From contig NZ_LBJG01000020.1 of the NCBI RefSeq assembly GCF_028128765.1, positions 1 through 64,000 of the forward strand: a stretch of DNA of 64,000 nucleotides, in the 5' to 3' direction. The notes under the pieces were generated by a model. The model worked only from the letters and a program-made list of their open reading frames with translations, was not told where the DNA came from and did not search any database. Shown here one piece after another: positions 8,448 to 17,505 of the stretch. This stretch comes from Bradyrhizobium sp. CCBAU 51627 (GTDB lineage: Bacteria > Pseudomonadota > Alphaproteobacteria > Rhizobiales > Xanthobacteraceae). Position 1 is the first letter of the stretch; each line of letters starts with the position of its first letter. A program made the translations under genes and the position numbers.

Positions 8448-8789
8448 CTACATCGGCTGCGCCATCCAGCCGAACAAGCGCCGAATCAGTCCCGGCTGCT
8501 CAGGCAATTCCGGTGGGCCGTCCGCAGCCAGCACGCGTTTGAAGAAGTAATCCAGAAACACCATGTCGTTCGGCTCGGTGATGGTGAACTCCTCCTCGCC
8601 GAAATACACGCTGTAGTTAAAGAAGAACGGTCCCATGATCGGGATCGTCGCGGTCGAGGCATAGTCCTTCGAGATGACGAACTCCGACGGGTCGAGGCCG
8701 TGGTCGCGCATGGCCTGCTCGACCAGCGGTAGCTTGCGCATGAACTGGGCGGAATAGCCGCCGACGGTGGATTGCAGGATGATCGACAC
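8448..8789 (-). CDS. Conserved hypothetical protein, 113 aa
   Basis: Start taken at the GTG at 8789 (VSIILQSTVGGYSAQFMRKLP), since the 17 codons upstream look unconserved; AGAGA lies upstream. The protein has a mixed hydrophobic centre (IPIMGPFFFNYSVYFGEEEFTI) and a C-terminal GLIRRLFGWMAQPM amphipathic end. No domain recognised. Possible peripheral membrane contact is inference. Confidence 0.55.
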   Translation of the reverse strand: MSIILQSTVGGYSAQFMRKLPLVEQAMRDHGLDPSEFVISKDYASTATIPIMGPFFFNYSVYFGEEEFTITEPNDMVFLDYFFKRVLAADGPPELPEQPGLIRRLFGWMAQPM

Positions 8790-8895
8790 GGCGCGTTCTC
8801 TGGATCTGGCCCGATAATCTTTGGTCGATCGACCCGTCACAGGCGTTCAAGACACCCGCCGGCATGTCCCGCGACCATGCTCCAGCTCACACAAC

Positions 8896-8923
8896 AAAAA
8901 AGCCGGCGTCGCCGCCGGCTTTT
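8896..8923 (-). terminator. Terminator downstream of rpoH
   Basis: The 8-bp stem AGCCGGCG/CGCCGGCT with a TCGC loop (8901-8920) has T-runs on both sides, so it works for the minus strand (end of rpoH) and possibly in both directions. Confidence 0.8.
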
Positions 8924-8968
8924 CGTCTCGTCTCGATCCGCCAATGTCCGGCGCGAAAAGCCGCGCGC

Positions 8969-9868
8969 TTAGTGCGCGGCTTCCAGCGCAGCCTGTTCCT
9001 GCCTTGCGATCGTGCCCTTGACCGCGGACTGCACCTTCTCGAAGGCGCGGACCTCGATCTGGCGGACGCGCTCGCGCGACACGCCGAACTCGGCGGCAAG
9101 GTCTTCCAGCGTCATCGGCTCATCGGCGAGGCGGCGGGCCTCGAAGATGCGGCGTTCACGCGGGTTGAGCACGCCCATGGCGCCGTTCAGCGCGTCACGG
9201 CGGTGATCATACTCCTCGTGCTCCGCCATCATGGCTTCCTGGTTGGGCGTATTGTCCACCAGCCAGTCCTGCCATTCGCCGGCTTCGCCGTCGTCGCGGA
9301 TCGGCGCGTTGAGCGACGCATCGCCACCGAGGCGGCGGTTCATGTCGATCACGTCCTGATCGGTGACGCCGAGGCGCTTAGCAATGATCTTGACCTGATC
9401 GGGGCGGAGATCGCCCTCGTCCAGCGCGTTGATCTTGCTCTTCGCCTTGCGCAGGTTGAAGAACAGCTTCTTCTGGTTCGCGGTGGTGCCCATCTTCACG
9501 AGCGACCAGGAACGCAGAATGTACTCTTGAATCGACGCCTTGATCCACCACATCGCATAGGTAGCAAGACGGAAGCCCTTTTCAGGCTCGAAGCGCTTCA
9601 CCGCCTGCATCAGGCCGACGTTGCCTTCCGAGACGACCTCGGAGATCGGCAAGCCGTAGCCGCGATAGCCCATGGCGATCTTGGCCACGAGCCGGAGATG
9701 GCTGGTGACGAGTTGATGTGCCGCGTCGCGATCGTCATGCTCGCGCCAACGCTTGGCGAGCATGTATTCCTGCTGGGGTTCCAGCATCGGGAATTTGCGG
9801 ATCTCGGCGAGGTAGCGAGAGAGGCCGGATTCTCCATTGAGGACCGGCAAAGCAGCGGTACGGGCCAT
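8969..9868 (-). CDS. rpoH: RNA polymerase sigma-32 factor RpoH, 299 aa
   Basis: Heat-shock sigma factor directing RNA polymerase to chaperone and protease promoters. It shows region 1.2/2 (YLAEIRKFPMLEPQQEYMLAKRW), the region 2.3-2.4 block RLATYAMWWIKASIQEYILRSWSLVK, the RpoH box QKKLFFNLRK (residues about 135-145), and region 4.2 TLEDLAAEFGVSRERVRQIEVRAFEKVQ. Start at the ATG at 9868 with GGAGG upstream rather than the in-frame TTG at 9883. Its neighbour rluD is the usual alphaproteobacterial partner. Bradyrhizobium-type genomes often have several rpoH copies; which one this is cannot be told. Confidence 0.95.
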   Translation of the reverse strand: MARTAALPVLNGESGLSRYLAEIRKFPMLEPQQEYMLAKRWREHDDRDAAHQLVTSHLRLVAKIAMGYRGYGLPISEVVSEGNVGLMQAVKRFEPEKGFRLATYAMWWIKASIQEYILRSWSLVKMGTTANQKKLFFNLRKAKSKINALDEGDLRPDQVKIIAKRLGVTDQDVIDMNRRLGGDASLNAPIRDDGEAGEWQDWLVDNTPNQEAMMAEHEEYDHRRDALNGAMGVLNPRERRIFEARRLADEPMTLEDLAAEFGVSRERVRQIEVRAFEKVQSAVKGTIARQEQAALEAAH

Positions 9869-10085
9869 ATGTAAGCCCTCCAAGGTTCAGGCCCCCGATA
9901 GCGGCGGGCCAGGCAGACGACCGCTTTGTTAAAGCCGGCCGTAGCTGCGATGTTCCACGTTGGTCATTTCCAACGCAGGCGCAATATACCCTATCGGGGG
10001 TCAAAAAGGGAAGGATTGCTGACGTCACGTCCCCGTGTGGCAGCTATAACTTTTTGTAAGGTAAGGGTTTTTCAAAAGCCCTGCG

Positions 10086-11093
10086 TCATAGCGCCGCTTT
10101 CAGCGTGCTCTCCAAGAGAAGCAAATCCTCCGGCACGCCTGCCTCCCAGTGAAGAAGTTCTCCGGTTCTGGGGTGTTCCAATACCAGCAAATAGGCATGC
10201 AGGGCTTGGCGGCCAAGCGCCGTCAAGGCGGCCTGCGACTCGGGGCCGAGCTGGTTCGCCTTGGTCTTGAAATGGGGGCCATAGACAGCGTCGCCCATCA
10301 AAGGATGGCCGATATGGGCGAGGTGGACGCGGATCTGGTGGGTTCGGCCGGTCTCTAGCTCGCAGGCCAGCAGCGCCGCCACCGGCTTGCCGTCGCGCCC
10401 GTTAAAACTCTCCAGCAGCTCCCAATGCGTCACCGCCTCGCGGCCGCCCTGGCGCACCGCCATTTTTTCCCGGGCATGCGGGTGGCGATCGATCGGCGCA
10501 TCGACGGTGCCGCGGTGCCGGCCCGGCAGCCCCCAGGCGAATGCCATGTAGCCGCGCCGCATCGGCCCGGTGCGGCCATGGTCGGCGAATTGGGCGGTCA
10601 GCGAGGCGTGCGCGAGGTCATTCTTGGCCACCACCATCAGCCCGGTCGTGTCCTTGTCCAGCCGGTGCACGATGCCGGGCCGGCGGACCCCGCCGATGCC
10701 CGACAGCGAGGTGCCGCAATGGGCGATCAGGGCGTTCACCAGCGTGCCGGTCTCGTGGCCGGCCGCGGGGTGCACCACCAGCCCTTTGGGTTTGTTGATG
10801 ACGATGATGTCGTCGTCCTCGAACGCGATATCGAGCGCGATGTCCTCAGCCTTAGGCTCGGGCGGGGCCGCCTCCGGCACGTCGATTATGATCGTATCGC
10901 CGGAAGTGACGTGATAAGCGGGGTCGCGGACCTCGGCGGCCTTCAGGCTCACCGCGCCCGCCAGAATCAAGGTTTTGAGCCTTGATCGCGACAACTCGGG
11001 AAGGCGCGCCGCCAGCACGCGGTCGAGCCGGGCCGAGCCCTCGTCGCCTTCGACCACGACTTCCAACCTCTGCGCTGAACCTGAGCTTTCCAT
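10086..11093 (-). CDS. rluD: RluA/RluD family 23S rRNA pseudouridine synthase, 335 aa
   Basis: Converts uridines in 23S rRNA to pseudouridine. An N-terminal S4-like RNA-binding domain (ARLDRVLAARLPELSRSRLKTLILAGAV) is followed by the catalytic domain with GIVHRLDKDTTGLMVVAKND, whose Asp in HRLDKDT is the active residue, and ELETGRTHQIRVHLAHIGHPLMGD. Start at 11093, whose CAT overlaps the ATG of the divergent neighbour. Assignment to RluD rather than another RluA-family member rests on size, the S4 domain and context. Confidence 0.85.
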   Translation of the reverse strand: MESSGSAQRLEVVVEGDEGSARLDRVLAARLPELSRSRLKTLILAGAVSLKAAEVRDPAYHVTSGDTIIIDVPEAAPPEPKAEDIALDIAFEDDDIIVINKPKGLVVHPAAGHETGTLVNALIAHCGTSLSGIGGVRRPGIVHRLDKDTTGLMVVAKNDLAHASLTAQFADHGRTGPMRRGYMAFAWGLPGRHRGTVDAPIDRHPHAREKMAVRQGGREAVTHWELLESFNGRDGKPVAALLACELETGRTHQIRVHLAHIGHPLMGDAVYGPHFKTKANQLGPESQAALTALGRQALHAYLLVLEHPRTGELLHWEAGVPEDLLLLESTLKAAL

Positions 11094-11436
11094 GACGACG
11101 TCTGATACCGCTGTTCCCGAACCGACCCCCGAGCAGGCCGCGCTGTTCGCGCGGGTGCGGCGGATGATGCTGATCGCGGGATTGACCACGGCGCTGGCCG
11201 TCTGCGCCGTCCTGATTGCGGTGGGCTACCGCCTTTTCAAGTCGGAGGGAAGGGTGGCCGGGCCCGTGGGCGACGTCATCGCCACCCTGCCGAAAGGCGC
11301 CAAAATCGTCTCCACCGGCGTTGCCGGCGACCGTCTCGTCGTCACGCTCGATATCGGCGGGGTTACCGAGATTCGCACCTTCGATGCCCAGACGCTCAAG
11401 CCGGCCGGAAAGCTGAAATTTGCCAATGAGCCATAA
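11092..11436 (+). CDS. Single-pass membrane protein, DUF6476-like, 114 aa
   Basis: Begins MTTSDTAVPEPTPEQAALFARV, then one membrane helix (MMLIAGLTTALAVCAVLIAV), then a small beta-rich outer domain (VVTLDIGGVTEIRTFDAQT). Its ATG overlaps the ATG of the divergent rluD gene within CATG, so each gene's promoter and ribosome site lie inside the other's coding sequence. The pairing with an rluD-type gene is known in alphaproteobacteria. Function unknown. Confidence 0.6.
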   Translation: MTTSDTAVPEPTPEQAALFARVRRMMLIAGLTTALAVCAVLIAVGYRLFKSEGRVAGPVGDVIATLPKGAKIVSTGVAGDRLVVTLDIGGVTEIRTFDAQTLKPAGKLKFANEP

Positions 11437-11492
11437 AAGGCCGGTTCAGTCCTTGCGGCGGACAAATTTCGAGGCTATTGGCTAGCCCTCAC

Positions 11493-11567
11493 GCTCCCTT
11501 CGTCTAGCGGTTAGGACGCGGCCCTCTCAAGGCTGAAACAGGGGTTCGATTCCCCTAGGGAGCGCCA
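11493..11567 (+). tRNA. tRNA-Glu (CTC anticodon), CCA encoded
   Basis: The acceptor GCTCCCT (11493) pairs with AGGGAGC (11557-11563), then discriminator G and encoded CCA. The D arm holds TCTAGCGGTTAGGA, the anticodon loop is CTCTCAA giving CTC, and the T arm is GGGGTTCGATTCCCC. Its 3' 17 bases serve as the attachment site of the genomic island. Confidence 0.95.
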
Positions 11568-13172
11568 TTTGCGTACAAAACCGCGAACCCTCCTTTCCGG
11601 TTGATCGCCGGCCATAATGGCTTGTTCGAGGGTCGTTTTTGACCCGTGAATACGGATGACGCGGTCATCAACCTCGACCGCATCAATCAGTGAGCGCAGA
11701 TAGGATTTGCGGAACGGAACGCTGCCCGCGGTTATGCTTTCGCGCATCAGGGAGCCGAAGCGTTCGATTTTGCTCCGGTCGATGCACGCGGTTGACGATC
11801 GGCTTTTGATCCGGTCAAGCGCGCTTTGCGCCTGATCTCGATCTGCCTTGATATCGGCAAGACGAGCTTTCAAGACCTCGTCCAGATCCGTGATGCCATC
11901 TTCGACCAGGGCATAGAGGCGCCGGAGCTTTTCCTCAGCGGCCCTTGCCTGCCGTGACAATTGGTCGATGCGGTCCTGGACTTCGCCACCGGCCACCGCT
12001 CGCTTCTGAACGATTTCCGCAAGGAGAGCGGTGATACGATCTGGAACCAGCAGACGATCGGCAATATGGCTGGTCACCAACTGGTCTAGCTTGTCCATTG
12101 GGATCGACCGCCCCTTACACGCGGTCTTGCCCATACGTGCAGCAGCTGAGCAGGAGTAGTATCGATAAACTCGCCCGGTTTTGGAGGTTCCGCTGCGCAT
12201 CGTCATGGCGCTGCCGCAACTAGCGCAGTGCGCGAGCCCCGTCAGTAGAATCGGTCCCGTGGTCACCCTTGGCGGCGTCGTTCGTGGATTGCGCGCGACG
12301 AGCGTGCGCTGGACTTCGTCGAAGGCGGCGCGCTCGATGATGGACGCCACCTCCACGGCGATGATTTCCGTGACCGGTTTCTCGCGTCCGGTTTTTGCAT
12401 GGCGCCGGTTGAAGCGCCACTCGCCGATATAGATTGGATTGGTCAGGATCTTGTGCACCGGCCCCACGCCAAAGCGCGCGCCGAGCCGCGTTCGCATGCC
12501 GCGCGTGTTCAAGGTTTTGGCAATCTCCTTGACGCCAAGAGGCCCACTCGTTGCTTCACCGTTGAGGTAGAGCTTGAAGATCAACCGCACAGTCTCTGCT
12601 TCGACAGGGTCGATGATGAGGCGCTTTTTTGTCCGGTGTCCACGTTTCTCGACGTCCGCGACGGTGTAGCCGAGTGGCACGCGAGAGCCGTTGTAAAAGC
12701 CCTGACGAGCGTTCTCCTTCATCGCTCGCAGCACATGCTTGGCGTTCTCGCGGCTCTGATATTCGTCGAACAGCGCGATCACCTGCCGCATCATCACTTG
12801 CGAGGGATCATCGCCCAACTCCTGGGTGATCGACACTAGCCGAACCCCGTACTTGGCCAGCCGGCGGATGTACATCTCAAGCCCGAACGCGTCGCGGAAG
12901 AAACGGCTAAAGCTGTGCACCACGATAACGTCGAAGGGCCGATCGTCGTCGGACGCGCGCTCAATCATGCGCTGGAATTCCGGGCGCTGGTCGTCCATCG
13001 CAGATGCGCCGGGCTCGACATACTCCGCGATGACCTGCCACCCTTGCCGTTCACAATAGGAGGCTGTCTGCGAGCGTTGGTCAGGGATCGAGAGATCGAC
13101 TTCGGCCTGCCTCATGGTCGAGACTCGCAGGTAGAGTGCAGCACGCGAGGGGATGGACATTTGCAAATTCAC
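11511..13172 (-). CDS. Large serine site-specific recombinase, 553 aa
   Basis: Catalyses integration or excision of the island. Residues 9-150 are the resolvase domain with catalytic Ser18 in LRVST and VVHSFSRFFRD. About 165-270 is the recombinase domain (VPLGYT...KILTNPIYIGEWRFNR). A zinc ribbon uses Cys316, Cys319, Cys341 and Cys352, and a coiled coil spans about 395-445. The GTG at 13172 has AAGGAG 6 nt upstream. The last 18 codons and the stop lie inside the tRNA-Glu gene, so the protein's C-terminus is encoded by host DNA across attL and would change on excision. Confidence 0.9.
   Translation of the reverse strand: MNLQMSIPSRAALYLRVSTMRQAEVDLSIPDQRSQTASYCERQGWQVIAEYVEPGASAMDDQRPEFQRMIERASDDDRPFDVIVVHSFSRFFRDAFGLEMYIRRLAKYGVRLVSITQELGDDPSQVMMRQVIALFDEYQSRENAKHVLRAMKENARQGFYNGSRVPLGYTVADVEKRGHRTKKRLIIDPVEAETVRLIFKLYLNGEATSGPLGVKEIAKTLNTRGMRTRLGARFGVGPVHKILTNPIYIGEWRFNRRHAKTGREKPVTEIIAVEVASIIERAAFDEVQRTLVARNPRTTPPRVTTGPILLTGLAHCASCGSAMTMRSGTSKTGRVYRYYSCSAAARMGKTACKGRSIPMDKLDQLVTSHIADRLLVPDRITALLAEIVQKRAVAGGEVQDRIDQLSRQARAAEEKLRRLYALVEDGITDLDEVLKARLADIKADRDQAQSALDRIKSRSSTACIDRSKIERFGSLMRESITAGSVPFRKSYLRSLIDAVEVDDRVIRIHGSKTTLEQAIMAGDQPERRVRGFVRKWRSLGESNPCFSLERAAS
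11551..11567. repeat. attL, 17-bp direct repeat in the tRNA 3' end
   Basis: TCCCCTAGGGAGCGCCA is identical to 37263-37279. Bases on either side differ, so the repeat is exactly 17 bp. The left copy keeps the tRNA functional. Confidence 0.88.
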
Positions 13173-13196
13173 GAACGGCTCCTTCGCGAGTCGAAA

Positions 13197-13487
13197 TCAT
13201 TTGAGCAGGTCATCGAGCAGCGGTCCCAAGAACGCGTCAATGACGTCCAATTCGCGCGAAGATATGGCGATCTTTGTCGGTAAGTCGTCGACGACAGCGA
13301 TGGTTTCGCAGGCTGGGTCATCACCGCCATCGCAGGTCGACGGAAGGGGGCCGGCGGCCGCGCTGCCTTGCGCTGTTGTCGGCAGCTTGCGCTTGGTTCG
13401 ATGCGGATCGTTGCGAGCCATCCCGCTAGGGAATGCAATGGGAGCGCCGGCGCAATCGATGGTGGCGGCCTTCGCAGCATAGCGCAC
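13197..13487 (-). CDS. Hypothetical protein upstream of the recombinase, up to 96 aa
   Basis: Stops 24 bp before the recombinase start on the same strand, so it is probably co-transcribed. The C-terminal part (KIAISSRELDVIDAFLGPLLDDLLK) is a likely helix and looks conserved; the middle is low-complexity. An internal ATG at 13421 is an alternative start. The position suggests a helper of recombination (accessory or directionality factor), but there is no motif to prove it. Confidence 0.5.
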   Translation of the reverse strand: MRYAAKAATIDCAGAPIAFPSGMARNDPHRTKRKLPTTAQGSAAAGPLPSTCDGGDDPACETIAVVDDLPTKIAISSRELDVIDAFLGPLLDDLLK

Positions 13488-13690
13488 GATGACAAGCGAA
13501 CGGCGGAGTGGCTTCCGTTTGTCCCACCGCCAGGACGATCCTGGGATACAGTCTCACTTGCGTCTGTCATGTAGGACTGAGCTACTTTGGGTGGGCGTCC
13601 GCTCGGCGAAGCGGGTGGTTTTCGCCTGCCCGGCTCGCAGCGCTGCAAGTGGTTCACCACCACTTGCTGACCGCAAGCGAGCCATCGTGT

Positions 13691-13778
13691 TCCGGGCAAC
13701 GGTCGCGGTCAATGATCTTCGACCGCTTCGCGGCGCGCTCCCAAGTGAGCGCGTCATTGACCGCGCCCGCTGCCCGGA
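13691..13778. other. Candidate transfer origin (oriT): nested palindrome
   Basis: Two 25-nt arms face each other: TCCGGGCA-N5-CGCGGTCAATGA (13691-13715) and TCATTGACCGCG-N5-TGCCCGGA (13754-13778). Inside is another hairpin, GCGCTC-CCAAGT-GAGCGC. The element lies about 700 bp upstream of the relaxase gene in a region without supported genes (13488-14483). Relaxases nick next to such palindromes, so oriT is a fair reading. Alternatives are a recombinase accessory site or a bidirectional operator. Confidence 0.45.
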
Positions 13779-14483
13779 AATCGCGCGGCCAAGCGATCAA
13801 CGGGGAGATCTTGCCGCCACCACGATGACCACATGCGTGCTCCTACCGGCGATCGAAGCATTCGTGAACATCCGAGGCGGCGGCATGGCCTGGGCAGGGT
13901 CTTGGCCGTGCTAACAATCGCTATACGACATCCGACAACAACCGTATACGCTCCGCGCCGACTTTTGCGCTGCGTCGTTGATGCCAGAATGTTGCCGGCG
14001 CAACACTGTTTGTTGACAGACGTTGGCTTCCGCTAGAGCATTTGCCTCGCAGCTCGGAGACGCGGATTGGCGCTACGAATTTGCGAAAGGAAAACCGGAT
14101 GTGTGCAGTTGGAGATCGCGAGACCTACGTTGATTACTCGATCGTTGCGGATCACTAGGAATGTACTCGTATTGGCGAAGACGTACTCTCAACGTCGAGA
14201 TATTGCTTGGCATTGCGCGATCAATCTCACAGATGCTGAGACTTTCTTTCGAATGGCAGTCGTGATCTAGCGTGGATTGGCGCATGATCGGCGAAGCTAC
14301 GGTGGAGGGCAAGATTAAAGCAAACTAGCGTTTGCTCGAAGCCCTTGTCTGCACACTGGTTTTAGAGCCGATGTCGCCAGAGCGGGGGCGCTGAATCCGC
14401 CAATTCCTTGTTTTTGCTGCCGTTGATGCGATGGCGGCATGCCGATGATTGCGTTCGAGGACGCAGGCTGCGACATCGCTTGC

Positions 14484-16535
14484 ATGAGCCGCGACGACAA
14501 ATCAGATTTCCGCCCCCGCCCCGGCCGCATCCGTGACAGAGGAGGCAGCGCGCGGCGGCCGAAGTCGTTCTTCGCGCAGGTCATGAAGGCTGCCGTGAAG
14601 GCCAATGGAGGCCCCCTGACGCCGGGACGGTCGCGCGGCAAGAACAGAGGTCCTTCGCGGTCGACGCGTCCCAAAAAAGGTCGTTGCTCGCGGATCGGTC
14701 GGGGCCAAGCCGCGGCCGATCGATTGAAGTTGGCGGCGGGGCAGCGGGACGCGAGCCAGCGTATGCGCCGTGTCGTGGTCAAGGCACGGATCGTCCGGTT
14801 GAAGATCGGCAGCAGAGCTGCCCATGCGCATCTCAACTACCTCCAGCGCGATGGGACGACCCGCGACGGCGGGCGAGGTCAGCTCTATGGACCGGATGAC
14901 GAGCGGGTGGATGGCCGGGCCTTCGTCGAGCAGGGGCGCGAGGACCGCCACCAATTCCGCTTCATCGTGGTTCCCGAGGACGGCGATCGTCTGTCCGATC
15001 TCCATGGCTTCACGAGGGACGTGATGCGGCAAATGGAAGAGGATCTCGGCACGAGCCTCGATTGGGTCGCGGTCGACCACTTCAACACCGGCCATCCTCA
15101 CAGCCATATCGTGATCCGGGGCAAGGACGATCTCGGTAAGGATCTCATTATCGCCCAGGACTACATCACCGATGGGTTGCGGCTCCGCGCCCAGGACCGG
15201 GCGACCCTAGAGCTAGGACCTGAGACGGATATTGAGGTGCGGACGAAGCTTCAGGCGGAGATCGCCGCCGAGCGCTTCACCCGCATTGATCGCGCGATGG
15301 TGGGGGCGGCCGATAATGGCTTCCTCGACCTGCGGCCGGACGCCGGTCAGCGCCACGCCGACTTCGATCGGACGCTCCGGATCGGACGATTGCAGGTGCT
15401 GGGGCGCTTCGGATTGGCAAGGGAGATTGAACCCGGCGTCTGGCACCTGTCCGATCGGCTCGAGCCGGCATTGAGAGAGCTTGGCGAACGCGGCGATATC
15501 ATCAAGTCCATCAACCGTTCCCTCGCCGCGCGGGGGCAAGCACGAGGCGCAGAGAACATCCTCCTCCACGGCGATACGACATCGGCCCCGGTGATCGGCA
15601 GGGTCATCGGCAAGGAGCTGGCTGATGAGCTCGCCGATAGGGTCGGAATCATCGTCGATGGCATCGACGGACGCGTCCACCACGTGGCCTTGAGGGACGC
15701 TGCGATTGCCGACGAGGCGAGGATCGGCGCGATCGTCGAGATTGGGCGCGCGCCGGCCGGCCCACGTCCCGCCGACCGCAATATCGCTGAGCTTGCGAGA
15801 GGCACCGGCGAGTACCACCCGAACGAGCATCGGGCGCTTGCCGAGGCAGGTCACGTGCGTGTTCCCGGCAGCGACTATCAGGCCTATGTCGAAAGCCACA
15901 TCCGCCGCCTGGAGGCGTTGCGCCGGGCCGGTATCGTCGAGCGGGCAGGTCCCGACCGTTGGATTATACCGGACGATCTCGAAGCCCGCGCACAGGCCTA
16001 TGAGGCCGGCGTTGGCCGGCGGACGAGTCTGCGGGTCCACTCGGCCTTCGATCTTGATCGCCAGGTGACCAGCGACGGCGCTACTTGGCTCGACCGGCAA
16101 TTAGTCAATCCCAACCGCGGTATGCTGGCCGAGGGAGGCTTCGGCGCTGAGGTGCGGGACGCCTTGGAACGGCGGAAGGACGAATTGATCCGGCGGGGCC
16201 ACGCCCGGCGCATGCCCGATGGTGGCGTCCGTGCGAGAGCCGACCTTCTGCCCACGCTCGAACGTCGAGAGGTCGAGCGAGTTGGACGGAAGCTCGCCGC
16301 TGAACGAGGCCTTGCTTTCCAAGCGATCGAAGATGGTCAAACCATTCGCGGCAAGTTGATCGGATCCACCCAACTCGCCAGCGGCCGCTTCGCCATGATC
16401 GATGGCGGACTCGGCTTCAGCCTCGTACCGTGGCGCCCGGCTATTGAGAAGGAAATCGGCCGAGAGGTCGTCGGCATCATGCGTGGCGATGACATTTCCT
16501 GGCAATTTGGCCGAAAACGCGGGCTCGGAATTTAG
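14484..16535 (+). CDS. Relaxase/mobilization nuclease with DUF3363 domain (RlxS-like), 683 aa
   Basis: Nicks DNA at oriT to start conjugative transfer. The three-histidine metal motif appears as DHFNTGHPHSHIVIRG (His204, 206 and 208, counted from the ATG at 14484), preceded by AHLNYLQRDG and RHQFRFIVVPEDG. The long C-terminal part with EYHPNEHRALAEAGHVRVPGSD and LEALRRAGIVER matches DUF3363-type relaxases found on rhizobial integrative elements. The N-terminus is very basic. The start is uncertain because no strong ribosome site is visible. No coupling protein or secretion genes lie nearby. Confidence 0.85.
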   Translation: MSRDDKSDFRPRPGRIRDRGGSARRPKSFFAQVMKAAVKANGGPLTPGRSRGKNRGPSRSTRPKKGRCSRIGRGQAAADRLKLAAGQRDASQRMRRVVVKARIVRLKIGSRAAHAHLNYLQRDGTTRDGGRGQLYGPDDERVDGRAFVEQGREDRHQFRFIVVPEDGDRLSDLHGFTRDVMRQMEEDLGTSLDWVAVDHFNTGHPHSHIVIRGKDDLGKDLIIAQDYITDGLRLRAQDRATLELGPETDIEVRTKLQAEIAAERFTRIDRAMVGAADNGFLDLRPDAGQRHADFDRTLRIGRLQVLGRFGLAREIEPGVWHLSDRLEPALRELGERGDIIKSINRSLAARGQARGAENILLHGDTTSAPVIGRVIGKELADELADRVGIIVDGIDGRVHHVALRDAAIADEARIGAIVEIGRAPAGPRPADRNIAELARGTGEYHPNEHRALAEAGHVRVPGSDYQAYVESHIRRLEALRRAGIVERAGPDRWIIPDDLEARAQAYEAGVGRRTSLRVHSAFDLDRQVTSDGATWLDRQLVNPNRGMLAEGGFGAEVRDALERRKDELIRRGHARRMPDGGVRARADLLPTLERREVERVGRKLAAERGLAFQAIEDGQTIRGKLIGSTQLASGRFAMIDGGLGFSLVPWRPAIEKEIGREVVGIMRGDDISWQFGRKRGLGI

Positions 16536-16970
16536 AATAGAAAGACAGCTCGACCTCTCGGCCCCCATCACTTCTACAAAGCCCTGAAGCCGGTTGCCTG
16601 CCGAGCAGAAAAATGCAGAAGTTTGCGGAGACCAGACCACACCTGTGCACCATGAGGTGCTTTACCCGTGGCTTGAAACGGATCGGTCGCTGACCTTGAA
16701 CGACGATGATACGAGCGACGTCAGCCTGTGCCGGTGGAGGCGCGCCGGCAGCGCAATATATGGCGATGCGCCGATAGCAAACCCAAACATCTGTCAGAGA
16801 GTCATCGCTTGGGACAAAGGGAACAAAAAACGCCACCCGCTTAAATAAAGCGCAGGCGGCGGATCACCAGCCCCGGGAGGGTGAGGGTAAAATCCCGACA
16901 AAGGTTAGTCCCGACGTGTCGCCCTAAGGTTCATCGGCATCGAGTGGCAACGCCCGAGGTCAAAGATAAT
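16536..16970. other. No supportable gene
   Basis: Downstream of the relaxase. Short open frames exist but none has a good start, ribosome site or protein-like composition. GGGAGGGTGAGGGTAAAATC around 16876 is a G-rich stretch of unknown role. Confidence 0.5.
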
Positions 16971-17183
16971 TCAAGAATCGGTAGGTCGCAGACCGAGCGT
17001 ATTTGATCGAAGCTGCTTTTCCCTGAGCCATTGGATGATGGCACGTTGAGCTGCGATGATAGCCTCTGCTCGATTGAAGCCGATGCCTGTTTTCGATGAC
17101 CGACCGGCTCGCTCAAACGACCATTTCCAGCCAGGTGGATTGATCGTTTGAACCACCGTATACTCAATACCCTGATGTTCCAT
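16971..17183 (-). CDS. Conserved hypothetical protein, 70 aa
   Basis: The sequence MEHQGIEYTVVQTINPPGWK begins a compact beta-strand-like fold (WSFERAGRSSKTGIGFNRAEA), followed by an amphipathic helix (AIIAAQRAIIQWLREKQ). The pattern recalls small hypothetical proteins common in Bradyrhizobium. No catalytic residues are evident. Function unknown. Confidence 0.6.
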   Translation of the reverse strand: MEHQGIEYTVVQTINPPGWKWSFERAGRSSKTGIGFNRAEAIIAAQRAIIQWLREKQLRSNTLGLRPTDS

Positions 17184-17235
17184 GCACCGTCATCGCTCCG
17201 CGACGAAACAACACGTAGGCAGCGAGAAACGCTGA

Positions 17236-17448
17236 TCAATCAGCGTCGCTTGAAGTCTTCTCTGAACGATCGACTCGAACTTCCCGAAACTCCGCGGGCC
17301 CGTCGAGAAGACGCTGCTTGCGCATCTGGTGCTCCTGCGAACTCGCGGAGCTGTCGGCCCTGTCATCCAACACCGCACCCGCCAAACGAAGGGCTCGCCT
17401 TCGTTGGCAGCCCGTCCGACGACCTCTTGCATCCTCGTTCGTCATCAA
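17236..17448 (-). CDS. Possible small hypothetical protein, 70 aa
   Basis: An open frame beginning MMTNEDARGRRTGCQRRRAL, with an Arg-rich first half and a polar tail. It may be real or the remains of a small gene shifted in frame, as another frame of the same strand is also open. Weak evidence only. Confidence 0.3.
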   Translation of the reverse strand: MMTNEDARGRRTGCQRRRALRLAGAVLDDRADSSASSQEHQMRKQRLLDGPAEFREVRVDRSEKTSSDAD

Positions 17449-17505
17449 ATTGAACCCTCAAATAGGAGCGTACATGATCGGATACGCCCGCTCGGTCGGC
17501 GAAGC

